Part shown: positions 47,824 to 56,025 of the stretch, in pieces | How positions within the stretch are numbered: the first letter of the stretch is position 1 | Layout: the number at the start of each line of letters is the position of its first letter | Origin: Oscillospiraceae bacterium | Lineage (GTDB): Bacteria > Bacillota > Clostridia > Oscillospirales > Oscillospiraceae | Assembly: GCA_902778115.1 (NCBI GenBank) | Contig: CACYWG010000001.1 | Coordinates: 186,001-250,000 of the forward strand | Direction: 5' to 3' | Length of the DNA: 64,000 nucleotides | Made by a program: the position numbers and the translations under genes | The notes under the pieces: generated by a model | What the model saw: only the letters and a program-made list of their open reading frames with translations | Told to the model about the DNA's origin: nothing | The model's database searches: none

Positions 47824-48720
47824 TTATTTGTCCTTGACGGCTTCGATCACGCCCTGCGCAAGGCCGGCGATGCCGGCGATCTCGCTCGGGATAATGATCT
47901 TGGTGGCCTGGCCGTTGGATGCGGCGGTGAAGGCCTCGAGCGCCTTGATCTTGATGACAGCCTCCGTGGGGCTGGCCTCGTTGATGCGGCGGATACCTTC
48001 GGCGGTAGCGGTCTGGACCTTGAGAATGGCCTCGGCTTCGCCTTCGGCCTCGAGGATCTGCTGCTGCTTCTTCGCGTCAGCGCGCAGGATCGCGGATTCC
48101 TTCTCGCCTTCGGCCTCGAGGATCGCGGCGCGCTTCTCGCCTTCGGCTCGGAGGATGGCTTCACGGCGTTCACGCTCGGCCTTCATCTGCTTCTCCATCG
48201 CGTTCTGGATCTCACGCGGCGGCAGGATGTTCTTCAGCTCCACGCGGTTGACCTTGATGCCCCAGGGGTCGGTCGCCTCGTCGAGGATGGCGCGCATCTT
48301 GGTGTTGATGATGTCGCGGCTCGTGAGGCACTGGTCGAGTTCCAGGTCGCCGATGATGTTACGCAGCGTGGTAGCGGCAAGATTCTCGATCGCGACCATC
48401 GGCTGCTCGATGCCGTAGGTGTAGAGCTTCGGGTCGGTGATCTGGAAGTACACGACGGTGTCAATCTGCATGGTGACGTTATCCTTCGTGATCACGGGCT
48501 GAGGCGGAAAATCGGCCACCTGCTCCTTGAGAGAAACGACCTTCGCCACGCGCTCGATAAAGGGGACCTTCAGATGAATACCGGTGTTCCAAGTCGTTTT
48601 GTAGGCGCCAAGACGCTCGATGACATAGGCTCTTGCCTGCTGCACGATGCGGATATTGCGCACGATCACAAGGATGAGCAGGACGATAAGCGCAATCAGC
48701 AAATAACTACCAATTCCCAT
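47824..48720 (-). CDS. SPFH/Band 7 (stomatin-like) membrane protein
   Basis: A 298-residue stomatin/QmcA-type protein: one N-terminal membrane helix (YLLIALIVLLILVIVRNI), the SPFH domain (RIVQQARAYVIERLGAYKTTWNTGIHLKVPFIERVAKVVSLKEQV), and a long Ala/Glu-rich coiled coil (ERREAILRAEGEKRAAILEAEGEKESAIL). It should form oligomers in membrane microdomains and often works with NfeD proteins. The NfeD gene lies 34 bases upstream in the same operon. Confidence 0.93.
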   Translation of the reverse strand: MGIGSYLLIALIVLLILVIVRNIRIVQQARAYVIERLGAYKTTWNTGIHLKVPFIERVAKVVSLKEQVADFPPQPVITKDNVTMQIDTVVYFQITDPKLYTYGIEQPMVAIENLAATTLRNIIGDLELDQCLTSRDIINTKMRAILDEATDPWGIKVNRVELKNILPPREIQNAMEKQMKAERERREAILRAEGEKRAAILEAEGEKESAILRADAKKQQQILEAEGEAEAILKVQTATAEGIRRINEASPTEAVIKIKALEAFTAASNGQATKIIIPSEIAGIAGLAQGVIEAVKDK

Positions 48721-48754
48721 TGTTTTTCCTCCCTGTTCTGATAATGATACTGGA

Positions 48755-49195
48755 TTATTTATTGTTGGGCGACGCTTTGACGATCAGCTTGACGCCATCG
48801 ATCCGGAGCACCTGGGCAACGGAAGATACCGGCAGGATCTCGTTTTCATTCTCCGCGCGGGCCGTCCAGACCTTTCCGGCGACGGAAACAGCACCGGTCC
48901 CCTGCAGATTATCCACCGTCTCCTTGACCACGCAGTCCCTGCCGATCAGCATGTCGGCATTGGTCGGCTGGACGCGGGAATTGACATATTTCTTCGCCAG
49001 GGGACGCGTCAGCGCCAGAGCGACGACAGAGGTCACCAGGAACAGGACGACCTGCAGCCAAACCGGTCCGCGGAAAAGCGCGGAAATCAGCGCGGGAATC
49101 GAACCGACAGCGAACCAGATGGAAACGAGACCGGGTACGATCGCCTCAATGACCAGGAACAGAATGATCGCACAGGTCCAGAATGCAGCTCCCAT
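48755..49195 (-). CDS. NfeD family membrane protein
   Basis: A 146-residue short NfeD protein: membrane helices at about 5-25 (FWTCAIILFLVIEAIVPGLVS), 26-42 and 50-66 (VVLFLVTSVVALALTRPLAKKY), then a soluble OB-fold (MLIGRDCVVKETVDNLQGTGAVSVAGKVWTARAENENEILPVSSVAQVLRIDGVKLIV). It partners SPFH proteins at the membrane. The ATG at 49195 has AAGGAG 9 bases upstream; it is first in the NfeD-SPFH pair. Confidence 0.92.
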   Translation of the reverse strand: MGAAFWTCAIILFLVIEAIVPGLVSIWFAVGSIPALISALFRGPVWLQVVLFLVTSVVALALTRPLAKKYVNSRVQPTNADMLIGRDCVVKETVDNLQGTGAVSVAGKVWTARAENENEILPVSSVAQVLRIDGVKLIVKASPNNK

Positions 49196-49227
49196 GAACA
49201 AGCACTCCTTTCATATATTCTGGGCTT

Positions 49228-49256
49228 ATTATATCCCAATACGCAGGAACAAGCAA
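49228..49256 (-). promoter_or_regulatory. promoter of the NfeD-SPFH operon
   Basis: TTGCTT, 17 bases, TATAAT on the minus strand. Confidence 0.75.
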
Positions 49257-49307
49257 GAATAATCGGCGGACAAATCATGAAAAAACTGTAAAGTCACACT
49301 TTCGCAC

Positions 49308-49336
49308 TTTACTTTTGTAAATATTTAGTGTAAAAT
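49308..49336 (+). promoter_or_regulatory. promoter of the yerC-like operon
   Basis: TTTACT, 17 bases, TAAAAT with TG two bases upstream of the -10. Confidence 0.72.
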
Positions 49337-49383
49337 TCATCCAAATCCTACAAACATCATTTCGACGAAATTGGGAGGAAGCC

Positions 49384-49680
49384 ATGAACAAATTGCCGAA
49401 GAAACCGAGAAACGACAATCTTTACAAGGCCATACTCAAGCTGGAAACCTTTGACGAGTGCGTTCGCTTTTTTGAGGACCTATGCACGCGCGCTGAACTG
49501 ATGGCCATGGAGCAGCGCTTTCAGGTGGCCGATTGCCTGAACCAGGGAATGATCTATAACGATATCCTCGGTGAGACCGGCGCCTCCAGCGCAACGATCA
49601 GCCGTGTCAACCGCTCCCTGCTGTACGGCAGCGGCGGCTATGCCATTGTCTTCGACCGCATGAAGGAGGAGCAGAAATGA
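49384..49680 (+). CDS. YerC/YecD family TrpR-like protein
   Basis: A 98-residue helical DNA-binding protein. LTFDECVRFFEDLCTRAEL-type helices and GASSATISRVNRSLLYGSGGY form the helix-turn-helix of the TrpR-homolog YerC family, whose target is not known. The ATG has a TTGGGAGGAAGCC leader (SD GGGAGGA). Its TGA overlaps the next ATG (ATGA), so it is cotranslated with the methyltransferase and probably cotranscribed with Hsp33. Confidence 0.92.
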   Translation: MNKLPKKPRNDNLYKAILKLETFDECVRFFEDLCTRAELMAMEQRFQVADCLNQGMIYNDILGETGASSATISRVNRSLLYGSGGYAIVFDRMKEEQK

Positions 49681-50408
49681 ACTGTTACGGGCCGCTCGCC
49701 GCCTGGTACGATCAGCTGACGGGCGACGTCCCCTACGAGCAGTTTGCCGATTATTACGAGGCGGAGTTTGCACGCAGCGGCGGCGAATTCCGCCTTCTGC
49801 TTGACTTGTGCTGCGGGACCGGCACGCTGACGGCCATCATGGCCCGGCGCGGCTATGAGATGATCGCGGCGGATGCCTCGGTCGAGATGCTGATGCAGGC
49901 GCGCGACAAGGCCTCCGCGCTTCCCGTACCGCCCCTGTTTTTACTGCAGAGCGCCGATGAGCTCGACCTCTACGGAACGGTCGACGCGGCTTACTGCTCG
50001 CTCGACGGGATCAATTATCTCCGCCCGGATACTCTGGCGGAGGTCTTTCGGCGGCTGCATCTGTTCATCCGCCCCGGCGGTCTGCTGATTTTTGATATCC
50101 GCACGCCGGACTGGCTGAAAAGTCTGGACGGGCAGATCTTTGTGGACGAAACAGACGACGTGCTTTGCCTGTGGCGCGCCGACTTTGACGAACAGGAACA
50201 GGCCCTTGTCTACGGCATGGATCTCTTTTCCCGGGAAAACAGGCTCTGGCGCCGAAGCCGCGAGGAGCATGTCGAATACGCACACCACCCGGAGCATTTG
50301 ACAGAGCTTTTAAAGGCGGCCGGATTTGAAGATTTTTCATGGCAGGATCAGGCGATCTCCGCATCGGAGGGAAGATTGTTCCTGTGCTGCAAAAGAAAGG
50401 AAGCGTAA
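49677..50408 (+). CDS. class I SAM-dependent methyltransferase
   Basis: A 243-residue methyltransferase. The SAM-binding motif I is LLLDLCCGTGTLTAIMARRGYEMIAADAS, with post-I Asp, and SLDGINYL ... GGLLIFDIRTP are motifs III-IV of the Methyltransf_25/11 group. The N-terminal YGPLAAWYDQLTGDVPYEQFADYYE is typical of small-molecule or ubiquinone-type methyltransferases. The substrate cannot be told from sequence. ATGA overlap with the upstream gene. Confidence 0.9.
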   Translation: MNCYGPLAAWYDQLTGDVPYEQFADYYEAEFARSGGEFRLLLDLCCGTGTLTAIMARRGYEMIAADASVEMLMQARDKASALPVPPLFLLQSADELDLYGTVDAAYCSLDGINYLRPDTLAEVFRRLHLFIRPGGLLIFDIRTPDWLKSLDGQIFVDETDDVLCLWRADFDEQEQALVYGMDLFSRENRLWRRSREEHVEYAHHPEHLTELLKAAGFEDFSWQDQAISASEGRLFLCCKRKEA

Positions 50409-50414
50409 AACAAG

Positions 50415-51299
50415 ATGGACAGGATTCTGCGCGCTACAGCCGGCGAATATATTAAAATGGCAGTCATTTCCGCACGAGATACGATAGAACGGGCCAGGGA
50501 GATTCATAACTGCTCCCCCACCGCAGCCGCAGCGCTCGGAAGGACGCTCTGCGCCGCTTCCCTGCTGGGCGAAGCGATGAAAGAAGAGCAGGCCAGTCTC
50601 ACTATCCGTATCAACGGCGGCGGGCCGATCGGCAGCGTGGTCGCCGTTTCCGATCACGAGGGCTGCGTACGCGGCTATGTGGACCATCCGTCGGTCGATC
50701 CCCCGAGGCGCCCGGACGGCAAGCTGAATGTCGGCGCTGCCGTCGGCCGTGACGGGCTGCTGACTGTCAGCCGCGATATCGGTCTGAAAGAGCCGTATAT
50801 CGGCTCGGTCGAGCTTGTCAGCGGTGAGATCGCCGAGGATCTGACCAGTTATCTGCTGGCCAGCGATCAGGTTCCATCCGCCTGCGCGCTGGGCGTTCTG
50901 GTCGATACGGACGGCAGCATCAAGGCGGCCGGCGGATTCCTCGTACAGCTGATGCCCGGTGCTCCCGATGATCTGATCGGCAAACTGGAAGACAACATCT
51001 TTATGATGGATCAGCTGACCACCGTTCTCGATGAGGACGGCGACGAGGCGGTCTTTGCCCAGGTCCTCAAGGGCTTTGAGTACCATCTGGTCGGCGAGCA
51101 GCCCATCTGCTACCGCTGCAGCTGCAGCCGTGAACGGGTGGAAGGCGCGCTTTCGGTCATCGATCCCGCCGAGTTGGAGGAAATGATCGCGGAAAACAAG
51201 GAGTTTGCGATCGACTGCCAGTTCTGCGGGAAAAGCTATTCGATCACGCAGGACGATCTGCGCCGGATCCTTGCGCATCGGAAGGAAAAAATCGAGTAA
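50415..51299 (+). CDS. hslO: Hsp33 redox-regulated chaperonin
   Basis: Hsp33 binds unfolding proteins when its cysteines are oxidised. The 294-residue protein has the typical N-terminal core (ATAGEYIKMAVISARDTIERAREIHNCSPTAAAALGRTL) and the C-terminal zinc switch CYRCSCSRERVEGAL ... CQFCGKSY with the Cys-x-Cys and Cys-x2-Cys pairs. It follows the methyltransferase after 6 bases and ends the run; the promoter of the tRNA cluster is directly downstream. Confidence 0.95.
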   Translation: MDRILRATAGEYIKMAVISARDTIERAREIHNCSPTAAAALGRTLCAASLLGEAMKEEQASLTIRINGGGPIGSVVAVSDHEGCVRGYVDHPSVDPPRRPDGKLNVGAAVGRDGLLTVSRDIGLKEPYIGSVELVSGEIAEDLTSYLLASDQVPSACALGVLVDTDGSIKAAGGFLVQLMPGAPDDLIGKLEDNIFMMDQLTTVLDEDGDEAVFAQVLKGFEYHLVGEQPICYRCSCSRERVEGALSVIDPAELEEMIAENKEFAIDCQFCGKSYSITQDDLRRILAHRKEKIE

Positions 51300-51314
51300 A
51301 TCGAAAAAAATTTA

Positions 51315-51343
51315 TTGACAAATAGCACTGCCGATGGTATATT
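51315..51343 (+). promoter_or_regulatory. promoter of the Val-Phe-Gly-Cys tRNA cluster
   Basis: TTGACA, 17 bases, TATATT; ends 17 bases before tRNA-Val. Confidence 0.88.
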
Positions 51344-51360
51344 AACAGAGCTGTCGAGTT

Positions 51361-51437
51361 GGGAGCATAGCTCAGCTGGTTAGAGCACCTGCCTTACAAG
51401 CAGGGGGTCACTGGTTCGAGTCCAGTTGTTCCCACCA
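51361..51437 (+). tRNA. tRNA-Val (anticodon TAC)
   Basis: Acceptor GGGAGCA/TGTTCCC, anticodon stem CCTGC/GCAGG with loop CTTACAA (TAC), T arm ACTGG/CCAGT, encoded CCA. Confidence 0.95.
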
Positions 51438-51447
51438 CTTCCGATAT

Positions 51448-51523
<76 letters not shown>

Positions 51524-51550
51524 CCCGCCGACTTTTCGGCGGGTCACAAT

Positions 51551-51626
51551 GCGGGCATAGCTCATCCGGTAGAGCGCCACCTTGCCAAGGTGGAGGTAGC
51601 GAGTTCGAGCCTCGTTGCCCGCTCCA
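51551..51626 (+). tRNA. tRNA-Gly (anticodon GCC)
   Basis: Acceptor GCGGGCA/TGCCCGC, anticodon stem CCACC/GGTGG with loop TTGCCAA (GCC), T-loop TTCGAGC, encoded CCA. Confidence 0.95.
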
Positions 51627-51681
51627 TAAAAAATAGCAGTCGCGGGTCTGTTTATACAACCCGCCTCTGTTTTATATAGAT

Positions 51682-51756
51682 GGCGCCATAGCCAAGAGGT
51701 AAGGCAGCGGACTGCAAATCCGCGACTCCCCGGTCCGAATCCGGGTGGCGCCTCCA
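51682..51756 (+). tRNA. tRNA-Cys (anticodon GCA)
   Basis: Acceptor GGCGCCA/TGGCGCC, anticodon stem GCGGA/TCCGC with loop CTGCAAA (GCA), encoded CCA. The T-loop reads TCCGAAT, so position 55 is C instead of the near-universal T. Confidence 0.94.
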
Positions 51757-51759
51757 AAG

Positions 51760-51793
51760 AAGCAGAGAGCTGTTCCGGTTCTCTGCTTTTTCT
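51760..51793 (+). terminator. terminator of the tRNA cluster
   Basis: AAGCAGAGA pairs with TCTCTGCTT, followed by TTTTTCTT, just after the tRNA-Cys CCA. Confidence 0.82.
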
Positions 51794-51812
51794 TAATGTT
51801 TCTAAAGAACGC

Positions 51813-51841
51813 TTTTCATTTGCGTGTTATGGGAGTATAAT
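51813..51841 (+). promoter_or_regulatory. promoter of the sortase gene
   Basis: TTTTCA, 17 bases, TATAAT, ending 29 bases before the ATG. Confidence 0.7.
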
Positions 51842-51870
51842 GAGGCAAATCTTTTTTTCTGGTGAAACAA

Positions 51871-52662
51871 ATGAAAAAAAATATCCGTACTATATTAATC
51901 GTTATATTTGTTATCCTGCTGCTTGTCTTTCTCTACAGCAGTTACCGTGTGACCCGGACGATCCATGAGTATAACGAAAGCGCCCGTTACTATGACCGCA
52001 CGAGGAAAGACGCCGTCGTCGTCGACAATACACCTGGCGCCCCTGTTGCTCCCGGCTCGGAAGCTGAACCGGAACAGCACAGCACGGTTTCTCCGATCAA
52101 TGTGGATTTTGACGCATTGTTGAGCACCAACGCGGATGTCAAAGGCTGGCTCTATTCCCCCGACACCAAGATCGATTACCCGGTGGTACAGTCCAAGGAT
52201 AACTCCTATTATCTCTATCGTTTTCTGGACGGCAGCTACAATCCCAGCGGCACGCTCTTTGTCGACTACCGCAACATGGGCGATTTCACCAGTAAAAACA
52301 CCGTCATCTACGGGCACCATATGGGCGACGGTTCCATGCTGGCCTCGCTGGTTGAATATGCCGATCAAGCCTATTACGACGAGCATCCCGTCATGTACCT
52401 CAACACGCCGCAGGGCAACTACCGTCTCGACGTTTTTGCCGGCTTTGTGACCTGGTATGATTCCCGCGTCTACACCTTTGACTTTGAAAGCCGCACGGAA
52501 TTTGAGGAATGGGTCAATCTGATGCGCGGCTATTCCGACTTCAGCTCCGATGTGGAGATCGGGCTGGACGACCGGATCGTGACCCTGTCCACCTGCACCT
52601 ATGACTATGACAACGCCCGCTATGTGCTGATGGCCAAGCTTGTTCCTCTCGACAGCAATTGA
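51871..52662 (+). CDS. srtB: class B sortase
   Basis: A 263-residue membrane transpeptidase that links surface proteins to peptidoglycan or other acceptors. The N-terminus KKNIRTILIVIFVILLLVFLYSSY is a membrane anchor. The catalytic triad is visible: His149 in VIYGHHMGDGSM, Cys242 in VTLSTCTYDYDNAR and the Arg of that segment (about 250). VKGWLYSPDTKIDYPVVQSKDNSYYLY is the typical class B front. The start ATG 51871 has GGTGA 6 bases upstream. The next gene encodes a KPRTG-type surface protein, its likely substrate. In C. difficile class B sortase recognises (S/P)PxTG, which is consistent. Confidence 0.92.
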   Translation: MKKNIRTILIVIFVILLLVFLYSSYRVTRTIHEYNESARYYDRTRKDAVVVDNTPGAPVAPGSEAEPEQHSTVSPINVDFDALLSTNADVKGWLYSPDTKIDYPVVQSKDNSYYLYRFLDGSYNPSGTLFVDYRNMGDFTSKNTVIYGHHMGDGSMLASLVEYADQAYYDEHPVMYLNTPQGNYRLDVFAGFVTWYDSRVYTFDFESRTEFEEWVNLMRGYSDFSSDVEIGLDDRIVTLSTCTYDYDNARYVLMAKLVPLDSN

Positions 52663-52681
52663 ATACTATCGTCTTCGCTCG

Positions 52682-52716
52682 GACGGGCCGCATTGCGGCC
52701 CGTCTGTTTTATTTTG
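52682..52716 (+). terminator. terminator of the sortase gene
   Basis: GACGGGCCGC pairs perfectly with GCGGCCCGTC around ATT, followed by TGTTTTATTTT. Confidence 0.88.
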
Positions 52717-52747
52717 TAATCTTAATCATTCTTAATGGGGCGCTTGC

Positions 52748-52776
52748 TTGTATTTCACAGGGCGATTCATTATAAT
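52748..52776 (+). promoter_or_regulatory. promoter of the surface protein gene
   Basis: TTGTAT, 17 bases, TATAAT, after the sortase terminator, so the substrate is transcribed separately from its sortase. Confidence 0.72.
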
Positions 52777-52825
52777 GAGAGCACAAAGAAGGATCGCATT
52801 TTCCGTTTCCATGAGAGGTGATTTC

Positions 52826-55384
52826 ATGATGAGAAAAACCAAAACCATCCTCAGCTCCCTGCTCTGCGCAATCATGCTGCTGCAGACAGGCGGGCTGATC
52901 CCGACCGCCGCCTTCGCCGATGACAGCAAAACCGAACTGGCCTTTTATCTGCAGAAGCCCGTGATCGAAAAAGACCAGGACGGACGCGAATCCGTGAAGC
53001 TGGACGAAAAGGGGCAGCCGGTTTTCGAATATGTTGACGACCCGGAAAAAGCCTTCGGCAAGGACAGCGGCCTGGATATCAGCGTAAACGGCAAGCCGCG
53101 CAAGCTGCTGCGCACCGATTCCGGGGACGCGAAACCGCAGGAGAGCGCAGAGCCGACGCCCGTTCCAACGCCGGACCCGACGCCGGGACCCACACCCGCG
53201 CCTGCGCCGGATCCCACTCCCGCGCCCACGCCGAAACCTACCACGGAACCCACACCAGAGCCTACGCCGGAACCTACCACGGAACCCGCACCAGAGCCTA
53301 CGCCGGAACCTACTACGGAACCCACGCCGGAACCCACCGTGAAGCCGGAGCCTGTCGGCAAGCTTCCGCTCGCCTCGCTCCGCGACAACGGCCTGTATAT
53401 CATGCCGCCGAAGGGCTTCTTTGTGCAGGAGCTCCGTCTGATTTCCGTTGAAAAAGCCGCGTCGCTTGATCTGACCGCGATGGCGGAGGCATTTCCCGAC
53501 AGCGCCGCCGTTTATCTGCCGGCCACTTTGTTTGCCGAAGGTACCAAACGCGAGGGAAGCAACGATCCTCTCTTCCCTGCCGATGCTCAATCCTGTGAGC
53601 TGCTGATCCGCTTCGGGCAGATCGACGCGACGGCGGATCATCGCATCCGTTACCTCCCCGGCGCATATCAGACCGAGGCTCCCCTGTTCGGGGCCGATGA
53701 CATCTTCACAGTAAACGGCACGCACACACTGCTTGAACTGAGTGAAGAACATCTGCAGAAGGCCGCCTCCCAGAATCTTCGATTTCTGGGATGGATGCTG
53801 AGCTACTCTGCCGACAGCCTGCTGCCGGAGCCGTCCGTTTTTCGGCCGAACGGCTCGCATGCGCTGCTCCCCGCCGGAGAGGCGCTGCAGCCATACATGA
53901 ACTGCCTGCTGACCGCCCAGTGGGAAACTGTTGCTCCGGATCCGGAACCGACACCGGAGCCAACTCCTGAACCGACGCCCGAACCGACGCCCGAGCCTAC
54001 CCCGGAGCCCACACCGGAACCTACTCCTGAACCGACTCCTGAACCGACACCGGAGCCCACCCCGGTACCGACTTCCGAACCAACACCCGAGCCGACGCCG
54101 GAACCTACTCCTGCGCCTACGCCGGAACCCACCCCAGTACCGACTCCGACGCCCGCGCCCACTCCCGTACCGATCGCTCTGAGTATCACGCTCAAGCCGG
54201 GCACCGCCACGGAGAGAGTGTATGACGGTACGCCCTTCCGCCTGATCGCCGATGATTTCACGGTCTCCGGTCTGCCGGCCAACGCTGTCTGCGAGCTGGA
54301 ACTGAAGACCGCCTCCGAACCGGTCAAGGCCGGCGAGCGCGCCGAGATCACCGTCGGCATCAAAAGTCTCAGCATCAACGGCAAAGCGGCCGAAGCGGGT
54401 TCCTATACCTGCAGCCCGCTGAAAGTGACGATCACCGTCACCAAGCGCAGCGTCAATGTTTCCGCCGCTGCGGAAAAGGTTTACGACGGAACAGCGCTGA
54501 GCCTGGCCAAAGCCTCGTCTGTCAGCTTCAGTTCCGGCAGCAACGAGCTTCTGCCCGGGCACCGCATCGTCTCTGCATCCAGCGTGATCGAAGTGACGGA
54601 CGCCGGCACCGCGAGCGCTGCGATCGACGCGGGAAGCGTTCGGATTCTTGACGCAAACGGCGCGGACGTGACCTCCAATTACCAGGTGATCGGCGGCAGC
54701 GCCACGCTGACGGTCACGCGCCGTCCGCTGACGATCCGCACCTCCAGCGCCGTCAAGGTCTACGACGGCACCCCGCTGACCGATCACACCGCCCCCACGG
54801 TGACCGGACTGCTCAGCGTACACCGTCTCCCCATCACCTTCACCGGCAAGCAGGAAAAAGCCGGCAGCTCGGCCAACACGATCAAGACCGATTTCAAGAT
54901 CACCTGCGACGACAAGGACGTCACCAAGAATTACGATATCAGTTTCAGCTTCGGTACGCTGACCGTACTGAAGGCCGATGACACGACCTATGTGAAGGGC
55001 AGCAAAAAGGACATCGCCCTGCATCTGGACGTGGAATACAGCGATTTCCGCGATATTCTGATGGACGGCAGCGCTGTTGACAGCGCAAACTACACCAGCT
55101 CCTCCGGCAGCACCGTCATCACGCTCAAGGGCAGCTATCTGGAAAGCCTCAAAACCGGCGAGCACAGTCTCACGGTCCGCTTCAAGGACGCCAACGACAT
55201 GAAGATCGGCATTACCGTAAAAAACGCCGGTGATAAAGACAAGACCAAACCGCGCACCGGCGATGAATCCCATGTCGGGCTGTTCATCGGCTTGGCCTTC
55301 GCTTCCCTGCTGCTGATCGTCGTTGTATTGATCCTTCTGAAAAACGGCCGCAAGAAGAAACCTGTCAAACGCAACAAGCACTAA
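52826..55384 (+). CDS. cell-surface protein with Pro-rich repeats, MBG-like domains and KPRTG sorting signal
   Basis: An 852-residue wall protein. Signal peptide at about 1-33 ([20 protein letters not shown] ... AAFADD). Pro/Thr/Glu spacer 1 is at about 108-173, then a globular domain (175-370), then spacer 2 ([10 protein letters not shown]-type, about 372-450). Three MBG-type repeats follow, each with a VYDGT motif (near 464, 551 and 645), then an X2-like beta domain (about 718-800). The end is a sorting signal: KPRTG at 808-812, hydrophobic segment [20 protein letters not shown] and a basic tail [11 protein letters not shown]. It should be anchored by the adjacent sortase. The spacers probably span the wall; binding partner unknown. 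SD GAGGTG, 6 bases before the ATG. Confidence 0.88.
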   Translation: MMRKTKTILSSLLCAIMLLQTGGLIPTAAFADDSKTELAFYLQKPVIEKDQDGRESVKLDEKGQPVFEYVDDPEKAFGKDSGLDISVNGKPRKLLRTDSGDAKPQESAEPTPVPTPDPTPGPTPAPAPDPTPAPTPKPTTEPTPEPTPEPTTEPAPEPTPEPTTEPTPEPTVKPEPVGKLPLASLRDNGLYIMPPKGFFVQELRLISVEKAASLDLTAMAEAFPDSAAVYLPATLFAEGTKREGSNDPLFPADAQSCELLIRFGQIDATADHRIRYLPGAYQTEAPLFGADDIFTVNGTHTLLELSEEHLQKAASQNLRFLGWMLSYSADSLLPEPSVFRPNGSHALLPAGEALQPYMNCLLTAQWETVAPDPEPTPEPTPEPTPEPTPEPTPEPTPEPTPEPTPEPTPEPTPVPTSEPTPEPTPEPTPAPTPEPTPVPTPTPAPTPVPIALSITLKPGTATERVYDGTPFRLIADDFTVSGLPANAVCELELKTASEPVKAGERAEITVGIKSLSINGKAAEAGSYTCSPLKVTITVTKRSVNVSAAAEKVYDGTALSLAKASSVSFSSGSNELLPGHRIVSASSVIEVTDAGTASAAIDAGSVRILDANGADVTSNYQVIGGSATLTVTRRPLTIRTSSAVKVYDGTPLTDHTAPTVTGLLSVHRLPITFTGKQEKAGSSANTIKTDFKITCDDKDVTKNYDISFSFGTLTVLKADDTTYVKGSKKDIALHLDVEYSDFRDILMDGSAVDSANYTSSSGSTVITLKGSYLESLKTGEHSLTVRFKDANDMKIGITVKNAGDKDKTKPRTGDESHVGLFIGLAFASLLLIVVVLILLKNGRKKKPVKRNKH
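53150..53344 (+). repeat. coding Pro-Thr-Glu repeat block 1
   Basis: Imperfect tandem units encoding [18 protein letters not shown] and related sequence. The near-identical units CCTACCACGGAACCC repeat, which makes the block prone to length change by recombination or slippage. Confidence 0.85.
53935..54175 (+). repeat. coding Pro-Thr-Glu repeat block 2
   Basis: About 240 bases of tandem 12-base units encoding ([12 protein letters not shown]), with variable third bases (CCGACGCCCGAA, CCTACTCCTGAA). Longer and more regular than block 1. Confidence 0.88.
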
Positions 55385-55458
55385 AAAACAGCTCCCTCAG
55401 GGCGAACTCCGTAAAGAAGTTGCTTTGAGGCTGCAATTACCGGCTCAATAAGATATAG

Positions 55459-55494
55459 AATCGGCGTGACCGCAAAGGTCACGCCGATTTTTTT
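55459..55494 (+). terminator. terminator after the surface protein gene
   Basis: AATCGGCGTGACC pairs with GGTCACGCCGATT around GCAAA, then seven Ts; 75 bases after the stop codon. Confidence 0.88.
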
Positions 55495-55648
55495 CCTGGA
55501 TTTTGTGGGGCAAAATCCGATGCTCGTTATGAATGTGGACAAGGATGCATCCCCACCTCATCCGACCTCGCTTCGCTCAGCCACCTTCCTCTCAAGGGGA
55601 CGGCTTTTTCTGCCCTCGCGGCATCTCCGCAAACCGGAATTTGTCGCT

Positions 55649-55888
55649 TCATTTATCCTGCTTTTTTAAATCGCGAACTACTCCATAGACTAAGAAGCAA
55701 ATGCCTGCAATGAGTGCGATAATGGCTGCGACTTTCAAAGGCGATCCTACATAACTTAATCCGGCTTGGAACAAGGAACTATCCCAGCTCACCACATTAC
55801 TCATGAAAATCGCTGCTGCTATGTATCGTGCACTCATTAAAACAGCTGAGATCAAACAGAATATTGCGCCAATACCTTTGTTATTCAT
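55649..55888 (-). CDS. 79-residue two-helix membrane protein, unknown
   Basis: Start ATG with a strong GGAGGTG SD 6 bases upstream and a consensus promoter. Two hydrophobic segments are present: IGAIFCLISAVLMSARYIAAA (about 5-27) and VAAIIALIAGICFLVYGVV (about 53-71), with a basic C-terminus (RDLKKQDK). The DNA is visibly AT-richer than its neighbours, and the gene lies inside the inverted-repeat-bounded segment, so it may be a recent arrival. I do not recognise the family. Confidence 0.72.
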   Translation of the reverse strand: MNNKGIGAIFCLISAVLMSARYIAAAIFMSNVVSWDSSLFQAGLSYVGSPLKVAAIIALIAGICFLVYGVVRDLKKQDK

Positions 55889-55923
55889 AAATTCACCTCC
55901 ATAAATCCCGATTTGTTTTGGTC

Positions 55924-55952
55924 ATTATACTATTGTTGACCGATGTAGTCAA
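55924..55952 (-). promoter_or_regulatory. promoter of the 79-residue membrane protein gene
   Basis: TTGACT, 17 bases, TATAAT on the minus strand, 35 bases before the ATG. Confidence 0.85.
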
Positions 55953-56025
55953 TTACCTTGCACTTGAGGCAGAAGGAGGCACTTCCTTACGAAGTGCCTC
56001 CTTCAAGGGAGCTGTTTTTTTATTA

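Larger units (their letters stand above)
55383..56020. repeat. 638-base segment bounded by inverted hairpin repeats
   Basis: The ends are a perfect 15-base inverted repeat, AAAAAACAGCTCCCT at 55383-55397 and AGGGAGCTGTTTTTT at 56006-56020. The similarity continues inward for about 30 more bases in diverged form (left copy 55398-55433, right copy 55970-56005: ACTTC-T/CTTACG-AGT core). The right copy is a 14-base-pair hairpin GAAGGAGGCACTTC/GAAGTGCCTCCTTC. Inside lie a terminator, a CTCATCCGACCTCGCTTCGCTCAG-like palindromic stretch and the small gene at 55649. Confidence 0.65.

Noticed and set aside
53150-54175. Possible CRISPR-like tandem repeats
   Set aside because: The repeats are in-frame protein-coding units with no spacers and no cas genes.
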